Shown piece after piece: positions 17,472 through 25,512 of a stretch of 64,000 nucleotides of DNA (position 1 is the stretch's first letter; every line of letters starts with the position of its first letter). The DNA comes from Pirellulaceae bacterium (lineage in GTDB: Bacteria; Planctomycetota; Planctomycetia; Pirellulales; Pirellulaceae). The notes under the pieces were generated by a model. That model saw only the letters and a program-made list of their open reading frames with translations. It did no database searches and was not told the DNA's origin. Where the stretch lies: positions 1 through 64,000 of the forward strand of contig JADHUC010000006.1 of assembly GCA_016784735.1 (NCBI GenBank). The letters are read 5' to 3'. Both the position numbers and the translations under genes were made by a program.

Positions 17472-18956
17472 ATGCTGGGCCAAGAAAAATCTGCTCGCGC
17501 ACCTTGCCCGACGAGATTCGTTTCGATGTCGATCGTCGTGGTGGCCGTCGCATGGCACGTCTGCATGCTGCCTGCTCTTGCGCTGGGGCAACCCGCCAAG
17601 GACGAGGGTGGGGGAGCCACGCCGCCCGGCGCCCCAGACGGTCCAACCGACTGGAAGTTCGAGTCGCTCCGGTTAAAAGACGCTACCGTCTACCACGGCC
17701 TGATTCTGGCGGAAGGGGAAACCGAGATCGAATTCGCCGAGATCTTTCGCCCGCCAGGCAAACCGATGTTCGCCGTTGTCCGGCCCGTTTTGCCCGAGTC
17801 AGTCGAGGAAATAACGCGTTTGGAGGGCGACGAGCGCGACGATCTCGTGGCCCGATTCCAGCAACTGCGCAATCGGGTCAGGATCGAAGCAGGACGCATG
17901 CAAGACGTTTCGCTGCGAGAAGACCTTCGCGACGGAGTTCAGCATTGGGTCGCAGCTCGAGAGTGGTTCCGTCTGGATAGTACGGCCGATGCGAACATGA
18001 CGCGCCGCTGTGTGGTACGCGTCGAGCAGGTCTTCCGCGCATATCGCCAACTACTGCCGGCGCGCAACGATCAAACGATCAACCTGCGTTTGCTGCTGTT
18101 TGGCTCTCTGGACGAGTACCGTCGGTTCATGCATGAATCCGGCTTTCGGATCGCCAACCCGGCCTTCTACTCGCCGTCGCAAAACATGATCGTGGCTGGC
18201 AGTGACTTGAACGGCTACGCCCGCCGTTTGGCGCAAGTCCGCACTCACAACGAACAGGCCCGCCGACAGTACAAGATGCTTGATTCGAGCTTTACGGATC
18301 GTCTGGCGGGCGTGCTCGATGAGATGAGAAAACGCGGCTACGACGACGCAGAGATCGAACAAGAGGCGAAGCTTCGCAAGGCCGTCTGGCAACGGCAATA
18401 CGAAGCGGCCGTGCAGGAAATCGATTTGGCCGAGCGACAGAACGAAGCCAAGTTCGCTGAAGTGACCGAGCAAATGTTCGCGCGGCTGTACCACGAGGCT
18501 TTCCACGCCTATGTGGAGAACTACGTTTACCCGCATCGTGATGGCCCCATGCCGCGATGGTTGAACGAGGGACTTGCGCAGATCTTCGAAAGCGGCCAGT
18601 TAGACGGGGACACGTTGCGCGTCGACGCTCCGGATCGCGACAGGCTGCGGCGGCTGCAAGTCGACTTGGCCGGAGGTGATCCGCTTTCTGTCGCCGACGT
18701 GTTAACCGCCGAGGAAAACGAGTTCTTGGCGAACCACGAGGGCGATTCCGCGGAGCGTCATTACTTGTACTGTTGGGGTTTCGCGTACTACCTGGGCTAC
18801 GAGAACAACTTGCTGACGCGCGACGCGTTGGACCAGTACGTAGGCAACGAACGAAACTTCGGTCCCAGAGCCCGCTTCATCCGTATGATCAATATGCCTC
18901 TAGAGAAATTCGACCGGCTGTGGCGCACCGCCATGCTTCAGTTGAGGCCAACGTAG
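17472..18956 (+). CDS. Secreted DUF1570 peptidase-like protein
   Basis: A 494-residue protein with an N-terminal signal segment (about residues 15-40: FVSMSIVVVAVAWHVCML). The C-terminal half is a DUF1570-type gluzincin-like domain: HEAFHAYVE (an HExxH motif near residue 341) and WLNEGLAQIFE about twenty residues later, whose Glu is the likely third zinc ligand. A central region (residues 230-340) contains charged helices and may be coiled coil. The family is common in planctomycetes and its substrate is unknown. The ATG at 17472 fits the signal peptide; longer in-frame readings overlap the ferredoxin gene. A TATACT lies at 17436-17441 but has no good -35 partner. Confidence 0.82.
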   Translation: MLGQEKSARAPCPTRFVSMSIVVVAVAWHVCMLPALALGQPAKDEGGGATPPGAPDGPTDWKFESLRLKDATVYHGLILAEGETEIEFAEIFRPPGKPMFAVVRPVLPESVEEITRLEGDERDDLVARFQQLRNRVRIEAGRMQDVSLREDLRDGVQHWVAAREWFRLDSTADANMTRRCVVRVEQVFRAYRQLLPARNDQTINLRLLLFGSLDEYRRFMHESGFRIANPAFYSPSQNMIVAGSDLNGYARRLAQVRTHNEQARRQYKMLDSSFTDRLAGVLDEMRKRGYDDAEIEQEAKLRKAVWQRQYEAAVQEIDLAERQNEAKFAEVTEQMFARLYHEAFHAYVENYVYPHRDGPMPRWLNEGLAQIFESGQLDGDTLRVDAPDRDRLRRLQVDLAGGDPLSVADVLTAEENEFLANHEGDSAERHYLYCWGFAYYLGYENNLLTRDALDQYVGNERNFGPRARFIRMINMPLEKFDRLWRTAMLQLRPT

Positions 18957-19039
18957 GCAGTCATCCGAAAGGAAGCCGGTCAGTAGTGCTGCCTGCGATC
19001 GAAATCGCTCCATCTCGCTGTTCGCCGACCTATCCGGAT

Positions 19040-19600
19040 TCACGCGGCGAGTCGGTTACGCCGAGACACCATGCCAGCCAACTCGTCAATCTCCTGTCGC
19101 TCCAGTCGCTTGAATCGCGACGTGCCGCGGTCCCCATCCGATTGTTCCAGGAAAACGAGCGAATTCCCGTGAATCATTCGCGGCACAAACGGCCACGCGC
19201 AGGAAAGGGCGTCTGGATCCTGGTCGGCGGCGATAACCAGCAAGTCCGTGTCGGTCAGACTGTTCGCCTTCCGAGCCAAAGCCGTGAACGGATCGCCGGG
19301 AATGACCCGGATTCTTGCACCGAGCCGCTTCAGCATTGTGTAGGCTAGTTTGAGCGTGATGCCGGGATCGTCGTCCGGGCGGCCTTCAAATAGATCCACT
19401 CCGGTATAGTGAATCTCGGCGTCCGGCTGAAACCGCGATGCCACCGCGATCATTCGTTGGGCTCGGCGGGCGTAGCCCACGCCAAGTTCTACAATGCTGC
19501 ATACAGGATGACGGCGAATAGCTCGATAGATTTGACGATCCGCAGCAGGCTGGGAGAGATGGGCAAGGTAGCTGTACTTCAGCATTCCAGGCTGTATCAT
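19040..19600 (-). CDS. SAM-methyltransferase-like protein
   Basis: A 186-residue protein with a Rossmann-type opening: VCSIVELGVGYARRAQRM near residue 35 resembles methyltransferase motif I (E-x-G-x-G), and IHYTGVDLFEG gives the acidic end of strand 2. The later part (LLVIAADQDPDAL; NSLVFLEQSDGD) fits the remaining strands. No catalytic motif identifies the substrate. Start at ATG 19600 with AAAGGA eight bases upstream; the frame extends to 19633 but without a ribosome site. It is divergent from the hyp cluster. Confidence 0.65.
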   Translation of the reverse strand: MIQPGMLKYSYLAHLSQPAADRQIYRAIRRHPVCSIVELGVGYARRAQRMIAVASRFQPDAEIHYTGVDLFEGRPDDDPGITLKLAYTMLKRLGARIRVIPGDPFTALARKANSLTDTDLLVIAADQDPDALSCAWPFVPRMIHGNSLVFLEQSDGDRGTSRFKRLERQEIDELAGMVSRRNRLAA

Positions 19601-19711
19601 CCTGTCCGTCCTTTGCGACCTTGTGTAAAGCACGGGCCCGTCGCTCGTGCCGAGAGGCGATCGATTGGGAAGTGCGCGTTTCTACCTTTCAGTTTCGGAC
19701 AGGCGCAGCCC

Positions 19712-19870
19712 GTGAATCGAGCAGAATTGCGAAACTTGTTGGCGGGTAGCGCGAGACTGGGAAATCCGCCGATTGGCGATCTGGGCAAGATCGATAGCAC
19801 GGGTTGCTTGGCAGACGCCTATTCGGAAGAATCTGGAGAGGTTCTTGCAGCGTTTGGAGACAGCGAATGA
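19712..19870 (+). CDS. Possible small protein overlapping hypB
   Basis: A 52-residue open frame from GTG 19712 whose TGA overlaps the hypB ATG (ATGA, four bases). That arrangement is typical of coupled genes, and this is the position where hypA would be expected, but the sequence lacks HypA features (no N-terminal MHE, no zinc-binding CxxC pairs). It is acidic at its C-terminus. It may be a real small protein, a decayed remnant or chance. Confidence 0.25.
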   Translation: MNRAELRNLLAGSARLGNPPIGDLGKIDSTGCLADAYSEESGEVLAAFGDSE

Positions 19871-20532
19871 GAATCGTTGCCGCGAAAAAGATACTCAAAG
19901 CGAACGAACAAACGGCCGCGGAGAACCGCGAACGCCTTGCGGCCGAACGAATCTATGGCGTCAATCTGGTCGGCTCGCCAGGATGCGGCAAGACAACGTT
20001 GCTGGAGTCCTTGTTCCGACGTCTTGAAGGTCGCGCGTCGCCAGCCGTCATCGAAGGCGATATCGCCGGCCAGATCGACGCGGACCGTATGGCTAAGATC
20101 GGCGTGCCGGTAGTTCAGATAAACACCGATGGGATGTGTCACTTGGATGCCAACATGATTGCGGCGGCTACCGACGACTTAGACTGCCGCGGTGTGGACG
20201 TACTGGTGATTGAAAACGTGGGCAATCTGGTCTGCACGGCGGGCTATGACTTGGGCGAACATTTGCGGATCGTGGTCTTGAGTGTCCCGGAGGGCGATGA
20301 CAAGTTGGTCAAGTATCCGGCCATTTTCCAGCGCAGCGATGCTTTGGTTGTGACGAAGATGGATTTGTTGCCGCACACTAATTTCGATATGGAACGAGTA
20401 ACAGGCGACATGAAGCGTCTCGCGCCCGAAGCGACGATCTTCGCCGTCTCGGCCATCAAGGGTGATGGCATGGACGAGTTGGCTGACTGGTTTGTCGAAA
20501 CGAAAAACACGACGATTCGTAAGGGAGGGTGA
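19867..20532 (+). CDS. hypB: Hydrogenase nickel-insertion GTPase HypB
   Basis: A 221-residue SIMIBI-class GTPase that delivers nickel during NiFe-hydrogenase maturation. P-loop GSPGCGKTT near residue 37; MCHLDANMI near residue 90 carries the Cys-His pair of the G-domain metal site; the family's IENVGNLVC and KYPAIFQRSDALVVTKMDLL segments follow. There is no N-terminal His-rich nickel-storage tail and no CxxCGC motif, so it is the short type. First recognised gene of the hyp cluster; hypF begins six bases after its stop. Confidence 0.95.
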   Translation: MRIVAAKKILKANEQTAAENRERLAAERIYGVNLVGSPGCGKTTLLESLFRRLEGRASPAVIEGDIAGQIDADRMAKIGVPVVQINTDGMCHLDANMIAAATDDLDCRGVDVLVIENVGNLVCTAGYDLGEHLRIVVLSVPEGDDKLVKYPAIFQRSDALVVTKMDLLPHTNFDMERVTGDMKRLAPEATIFAVSAIKGDGMDELADWFVETKNTTIRKGG

Positions 20533-20538
20533 ACTACG

Positions 20539-22869
20539 TTGTCCGACGTGCGACGCTTGGCCATCACCGTGCGCGGTGTCGTACAAGGTGTGGGCTTTCG
20601 GCCGTTTGTGTACAACGCCGCGCGAGCCGAATCGTTGTCCGGGTGGGTGTCAAACGAAGCGGACGCCGTTAGGATCGAAGTCGAGGGCGGCACGCAGGCG
20701 GTCGAGCGATTCTTGCAGACGCTACGCCAGCGACACCCGCCGCAGGCAAGAATCGATGTGTTGGATATCCGAGAGATGGCCGCGGAGTTGCCTACTTCGA
20801 GCAAGTTGGTGCCATTTCAAATCCGTGCGAGCACGGGCGATTCTACTCCCAAGCCGACGATCCCCGCAGATCTGGCAACTTGTTGCGACTGCCGGAAGGA
20901 AATCCGCGATTCGTCCGAACGGCGGTACGCCTATCCGTTCACGAACTGTACGAACTGCGGACCACGCTTGTCCATCATCGAACGACTGCCGTACGACCGG
21001 CCGCGTACGTCGATGCACCGCTTTGCCACGTGCGAAGACTGTCGAGCAGAATACGAGAATCCGACGGACCGTCGGTTCCACGCGCAGCCAATCGCGTGCC
21101 CCGCCTGCGGGCCGAGACTAGAGTTGCTTACGTGTGAAGGCAGATCGGTCGCCGAGCGGAAACGGGCGTTGGAAAAATCGGTTCGCGCAGTATTGGCGGG
21201 CAAAATCCTCACACTGAAAGGACTGGGCGGGTTCCAACTGATCGTGGACGCTACGGATCAGGCGGCCGTCGAACGTCTGCGGCAGAGGAAACAGCGGCCC
21301 GAAAAGCCGCTGGCTGTCATGCTTCCCAGCTTGGACGAGACGCGCCGGCGGTGTGCCGTCTCCACCGCTGAGGCGGAGGTGCTCCAGTCCTCAGCGGCAC
21401 CGATTCTGCTGCTGCGACGTCGCTCGGATGCCGACACCACTGGCGATGTTGCATTGTCGGTAGCGCCAGGCAATCCGTACTTGGGCACGATGCTACCATA
21501 CACACCGCTTCACCATTTGTTGATGGACCGGATTGCTCGGCCGATCGTGTGCACAAGCGGCAATCTCTCCGAGGAGCCGATGGCGATATCCACGGACGAT
21601 GCTGTTTCGCGTCTGGGGAGGATCGCCGACCTGATCCTCACGCACGATCGGCCGATTGTGCGACCGGTCGACGATTCAGTGGCCCGGATCGGACCGGATG
21701 GACTGCAGATTTTGCGACGGGCGCGCGGCTACGCGCCACTGCCGATCACCGCGGGATGCGACTTGCCGACAGTCCTTGCCGTGGGCGGACACCTGAAGAA
21801 CACGTTTGCTTTGAGTCTCGGCTCCGAGGTGGTCATCAGTCCGCACATTGGCGATCTTGACAACGCGTTGGCTGTCGATATGCACCGCCGAGCCGTTGAC
21901 GACATGATCGCATTCTTCGAGGTGACGCCGGACGCCGTCGCGTGCGACCTTCATCCGGATTACGCATCCACGCGACATGCGGAAGAACTCGCCACGCTAT
22001 GGGACGTGCCGCTCGTGCGCGTCCAACATCACCATGCGCACGTCGTATCATGCGTGGCCGAGCACAGAATCGACGGCCCCGTTCTGGGCTTATCCTGGGA
22101 TGGAACCGGGTATGGCGTTGACGGTACCGTCTGGGGCGGCGAAATCTTGATGTGCGAGAACGCCAATTTCAAGCGCGTCGCCCACTTGAGGACTTTTCCC
22201 TTGCCAAGTGGTGATCGAGCGGTGCGTGAGCCTCGGCGGTCGGCGCTGGGAGTGCTTCACGAGATAATGGGTGACGATGCTGCCAAAATCGCGTCTGAGT
22301 GGTTTCGTCCCGAGGAACTGCGCACGTTGATGGCCGCACTCAATCGCCCGAAGATCTTCCCGAGGACCAGCAGCTTGGGCCGCCTGTTCGACGCCGTGGC
22401 CGCCCTGTGCGGCCTATCGCGGCGAGCCAGTTTCGAGGGGCAAGCAGCGATGGCGTTGGAGTTTGCTGCGGATCCAAACGTGCGCGAAGCCTATCCCTTG
22501 CCCTTGTCGGCCGCCACGCCCGCAGTGGCAGATTGGGAACCGTTGATCCGCGGCGTGCTTGACGATCAATCACACGGCGTCGACATCGCTCGGATCGCCG
22601 CCAAGTTCCACAACGCTTTGAGCGAGATGGCATTGGCCGCCACAGTCCGTGCCGGCTCTCGGCAAGTCATGTTGACCGGCGGTTGCTTCCAGAACGCGTT
22701 GCTGACGGATCGAGTGCGCAAGCGTCTGTTAGACAACGACTTCAAAGTATACACTCATCATGAAGTGCCTCCTGGTGATGGCGGCATCGCCCTGGGGCAG
22801 CTTCTTGTCGCTGCAAAGCTAATCAAAGGATCGTCGCATGTGTCTGGGGATTCCGGGCAAAGTCATTGA
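20539..22869 (+). CDS. hypF: Carbamoyltransferase HypF (hydrogenase cyanide-ligand synthesis)
   Basis: A 776-residue protein that makes the thiocarbamate used for the CN ligands of the NiFe site. Domains in order: acylphosphatase-like (VRGVVQGVGFRPFVYNAA, residues about 10-95), two zinc-finger motifs (CCDCRKE with CTNCGPR; CEDC with CPACGPR, residues 114-195), a YrdC-like domain (ILTLKGLGGFQLIVDAT; KPLAVMLP) and a Kae1-like carbamoyltransferase domain (VQHHHAHVVSCVAEH; TGGCFQNALL). Start is TTG at 20539, about ten bases after AAGGGAGGG. The end overlaps hypC by 32 bases. Confidence 0.96.
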   Translation: MSDVRRLAITVRGVVQGVGFRPFVYNAARAESLSGWVSNEADAVRIEVEGGTQAVERFLQTLRQRHPPQARIDVLDIREMAAELPTSSKLVPFQIRASTGDSTPKPTIPADLATCCDCRKEIRDSSERRYAYPFTNCTNCGPRLSIIERLPYDRPRTSMHRFATCEDCRAEYENPTDRRFHAQPIACPACGPRLELLTCEGRSVAERKRALEKSVRAVLAGKILTLKGLGGFQLIVDATDQAAVERLRQRKQRPEKPLAVMLPSLDETRRRCAVSTAEAEVLQSSAAPILLLRRRSDADTTGDVALSVAPGNPYLGTMLPYTPLHHLLMDRIARPIVCTSGNLSEEPMAISTDDAVSRLGRIADLILTHDRPIVRPVDDSVARIGPDGLQILRRARGYAPLPITAGCDLPTVLAVGGHLKNTFALSLGSEVVISPHIGDLDNALAVDMHRRAVDDMIAFFEVTPDAVACDLHPDYASTRHAEELATLWDVPLVRVQHHHAHVVSCVAEHRIDGPVLGLSWDGTGYGVDGTVWGGEILMCENANFKRVAHLRTFPLPSGDRAVREPRRSALGVLHEIMGDDAAKIASEWFRPEELRTLMAALNRPKIFPRTSSLGRLFDAVAALCGLSRRASFEGQAAMALEFAADPNVREAYPLPLSAATPAVADWEPLIRGVLDDQSHGVDIARIAAKFHNALSEMALAATVRAGSRQVMLTGGCFQNALLTDRVRKRLLDNDFKVYTHHEVPPGDGGIALGQLLVAAKLIKGSSHVSGDSGQSH

Positions 22870-23134
22870 GATCCACGAGCAAGACTCGCTGCCAATGGGC
22901 AAGGTCGAGTTTGGTGGCATCACCAAAGACATCTGCCTGGCGTACGTACCGGAAGCTCAAGTCGGCGACTACGTGCTTGTTCACGCCGGTTTCGCCATCA
23001 GCATCATCGACGAGGACGATGCCCAGGAGACCCTCTCGTACATCGAGCAGATCCAGGAGTTCTCGGAAATCGACCGCACCGAGACAGTCGGCTCACCGGC
23101 GTCCATTGACAGCGAACCCGAGGGGACGCCGTGA
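22838..23134 (+). CDS. hypC: Hydrogenase assembly chaperone HypC/HupF family
   Basis: A 98-residue protein beginning [12 protein letters not shown], where Cys2 is the residue that contacts the Fe(CN)2CO unit. [27 protein letters not shown] is the family's core, visible in pieces across residues 36-63. The acidic C-terminal tail (after residue 70) is longer than usual. HypC forms a complex with HypD and the hydrogenase precursor. The gene overlaps hypF and hypD, indicating tight coupling. Confidence 0.95.
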   Translation: MCLGIPGKVIEIHEQDSLPMGKVEFGGITKDICLAYVPEAQVGDYVLVHAGFAISIIDEDDAQETLSYIEQIQEFSEIDRTETVGSPASIDSEPEGTP

Positions 23135-24231
23135 AACATGTGGACGAATACCGCGACCCCGACGCTGCGAAACGCTGCGCCGAAGCCATACATCGGGTGA
23201 CGACTCGCCCGTGGAACATCATGGAGATTTGCGGTGGGCAGACGCACGCCATCGTGCGATTTGGGCTTGATCAGATGCTGCCGGAGCGGATCACGTTGAT
23301 ACACGGTCCAGGCTGTCCCGTATGCGTAACGCCGATCGGAATTGTCGACAAGTCGATCGCGATCGCCTCGCGGCCGGAAGTGATCTTCTGTTCGTTTGGC
23401 GACATGCTCCGTGTGCCCGGATCGGAGAAGGACCTGCTGACGGTGAAGTCGGCGGGCGGCGACGTGCGCGTCGTGTACTCGCCGATGGACGCCGTCACCT
23501 TAGCACGCGAGAACCCCGGTCGCGAAGTTGTATTCTTTGCCATCGGGTTCGAAACGACGGCCCCGGCCAATGTTATGGCGGTGCTCCAGGCCGAGCGGTT
23601 GGGGTTAGAGAACTTCTCCGCTCTGGTATCCCACGTGCTCGTTCCGCCAGCGATCCGCGCCGTATTGGGTTCGCCTCGCAACCTTGTGCAAGGCTTCCTG
23701 GCTGCAGGGCATGTGTGCATCGTGATGGGCGTCGAAGAGTATCGGCCGATCGTCGCGCAATACAAGACGCCCATCGTCGTAACCGGCTTCGAGCCAGTGG
23801 ACATCCTGCAAGGTATCCTCATGTGCGTCAGGCAGTTGGAGGAAGGCCGAGCCGATGTGGAAATCCAGTACTCCCGCGTAGTCCGGCCGGAAGGCAACCG
23901 GCCGGCGCAGGAACAGATCCGGAGAGTGTTCAAGATCGTGCCACGCAAGTGGCGCGGTATTGGCGAGATTCCCGAGAGCGGTTGGGGGCTGCGAGATGAA
24001 TTCGCCCAGTTCGACGCTGAACGGCGTTTCGACGTCGAAGCGATTTCTGCCGACGAACCGGAACAGTGCGTCGCTGGCGAGGTCCTGCAGGGACACAAGA
24101 AACCGTACGAATGCGCCATGTTCGGAATCCAATGCAAGCCTGAGAATCCACTTGGCGCGCCAATGGTCTCCGCCGAAGGCGCCTGCGCCGCATACCATCG
24201 TTACCGGCGGCAGGAGGCCACAAGGACCTAG
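23131..24231 (+). CDS. hypD: Hydrogenase iron-ligand assembly protein HypD
   Basis: A 366-residue iron-sulfur protein that, with HypC and HypE, builds the Fe(CN)2CO group. The motifs [28 protein letters not shown] and [13 protein letters not shown] are clear. The C-terminal cluster region reads [16 protein letters not shown] and [12 protein letters not shown], as in other HypD proteins. Two cysteines I would expect from E. coli-type HypD (a CxCG before EVLxG and the Cys in GxCMVS) appear as CVAG and GAPMVS here; this comparison is from memory. The GTG start at 23131 overlaps hypC by four bases. Confidence 0.95.
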   Translation: MKHVDEYRDPDAAKRCAEAIHRVTTRPWNIMEICGGQTHAIVRFGLDQMLPERITLIHGPGCPVCVTPIGIVDKSIAIASRPEVIFCSFGDMLRVPGSEKDLLTVKSAGGDVRVVYSPMDAVTLARENPGREVVFFAIGFETTAPANVMAVLQAERLGLENFSALVSHVLVPPAIRAVLGSPRNLVQGFLAAGHVCIVMGVEEYRPIVAQYKTPIVVTGFEPVDILQGILMCVRQLEEGRADVEIQYSRVVRPEGNRPAQEQIRRVFKIVPRKWRGIGEIPESGWGLRDEFAQFDAERRFDVEAISADEPEQCVAGEVLQGHKKPYECAMFGIQCKPENPLGAPMVSAEGACAAYHRYRRQEATRT

Positions 24232-24297
24232 CTCACTGCCGTAGCGTGCGGCGACAAACGAGACGTAAGCACTCGAGCATTAAATCCCCGGCAAGAT

Positions 24298-24332
24298 AGA
24301 AACCCGGTTTTTCTGAAAAAAACCGGGTTTCT
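24298..24332. repeat. CCCGGTTT-type palindrome between hypD and hypE
   Basis: AGAAACCCGGTTTTT and its near-perfect reverse complement (through AACCGGGTTTCT) flank a short CTG loop. It occupies the 142-base gap between hypD and hypE. With T-runs on either strand it could act as a weak terminator or RNA-processing hairpin. From memory, the same palindrome type is common in planctomycete and cyanobacterial intergenic DNA. Confidence 0.7.
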
Positions 24333-24373
24333 GCCATCGGTTCTGCCCAAAAACTTGTGACTGGGTACTCACC

Positions 24374-25453
24374 ATGACCGACGAATCCCTCGATCCTTCG
24401 GCAATGAGTTGTCCGACACCGCTCAGTCGGCATGACACGGTGCAGCTTGCCCATGGCGGCGGGGGCCGCCTGATGCGCAGCCTGATCGAAGAGATGCTCC
24501 TTCCCGAATTCGGCGTTGCGCCGACTGTTGAGGGCGAACCGGCGCGACCGCCGCACGACAGTGCCGTCTTGCAGATGGGCGATGCCCGACTAGCGTTCAC
24601 CACAGACTCGTTCGTCGTCAGCCCACTTTTCTTCCCTGGCGGAGACATCGGCAAATTGGCGGTGTACGGCACGGTAAACGACTTAGCCATGGCTGGGGCG
24701 CAGCCCATGTACCTGAGCTGCGGCTTGATCCTGGAGGAAGGCGTGCCGATGGAAACGTTGCGGCGGGTTGTTCGGTCGATGCAACAGGCGGCCGAAGAGG
24801 TTGGCGTGCGGATCGTTACGGGCGATACGAAAGTGGTGGACCGCGGCAAAGGCGACGGCATCTACATCAATACGGCCGGCGTCGGCCTCGTCGAGCCGGG
24901 GTTGGACATCTCGCCGGCCAGAGTCGCTACGGGTGACAAAGTCCTCGTCAGCGGCGACCTCGGACGCCACGGCATTGCCATCATGTCGGTTCGCGAAGGA
25001 CTGGAGTTCGCTGACGCACCCGCAAGCGACTGTGCGTCGCTCGCGGGCTTGGTCGCCGGGATGGCCGCTTTGGGCGTCGACTTGCATTGTCTCCGCGACC
25101 TAACGCGCGGGGGCTTGGCTGCGGCGTTGATCGAAATCGCTGAGCACGCCGGCGTGGGAATCGACTTAGACGAGGTATCCATCCCGATTTCAGCGCCGGT
25201 CAATGGAGCCTGTGAACTTTTGGGCCTGGACCCCCTGTACGTTGCCAACGAAGGGCGACTGGTCGCTTTCGTGGCCAGCGACAAAGCCGACATAGCCCTA
25301 AAGACCATGATGGACTACGATGCCGCGTCAGAGCCGGCAGTCATCGGCACCGTCAGCGCCGATCATCCCGGCGCCGTCGAACTCCGCAACCCGTTCGGCA
25401 ACGGCCGATTGCTTGACCTCCTTTCCGGCGAACAGATGCCGCGCATTTGTTGA
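24374..25453 (+). CDS. hypE: Carbamoyl dehydratase HypE
   Basis: A 359-residue member of the PurM/AIR-synthase-like ATPases. It dehydrates the carbamoyl group on its C-terminal Cys to thiocyanate. The glycine-rich N-terminal motif AHGGGGRLM (near residue 27), the PurM-like DSAVLQ...FTTDSFVV segment and the exact C-terminus PRIC, whose Cys receives the carbamoyl group, make the call firm. Start ATG at 24374. The N-terminal extension before AHGGGG is about ten residues longer than the usual form. Confidence 0.96.
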   Translation: MTDESLDPSAMSCPTPLSRHDTVQLAHGGGGRLMRSLIEEMLLPEFGVAPTVEGEPARPPHDSAVLQMGDARLAFTTDSFVVSPLFFPGGDIGKLAVYGTVNDLAMAGAQPMYLSCGLILEEGVPMETLRRVVRSMQQAAEEVGVRIVTGDTKVVDRGKGDGIYINTAGVGLVEPGLDISPARVATGDKVLVSGDLGRHGIAIMSVREGLEFADAPASDCASLAGLVAGMAALGVDLHCLRDLTRGGLAAALIEIAEHAGVGIDLDEVSIPISAPVNGACELLGLDPLYVANEGRLVAFVASDKADIALKTMMDYDAASEPAVIGTVSADHPGAVELRNPFGNGRLLDLLSGEQMPRIC

Positions 25454-25512
25454 GGCAGGCGAGCCAGAGGTGATTCGGCATTTGGGTTGGCAAGGGTGTC
25501 GCCGTGCAAGTT

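Noticed and set aside
19409-19711. Long plus-strand frame before hypB
   Set aside because: It is antisense to the methyltransferase-like gene for most of its length; only the final 52 codons were considered possible.
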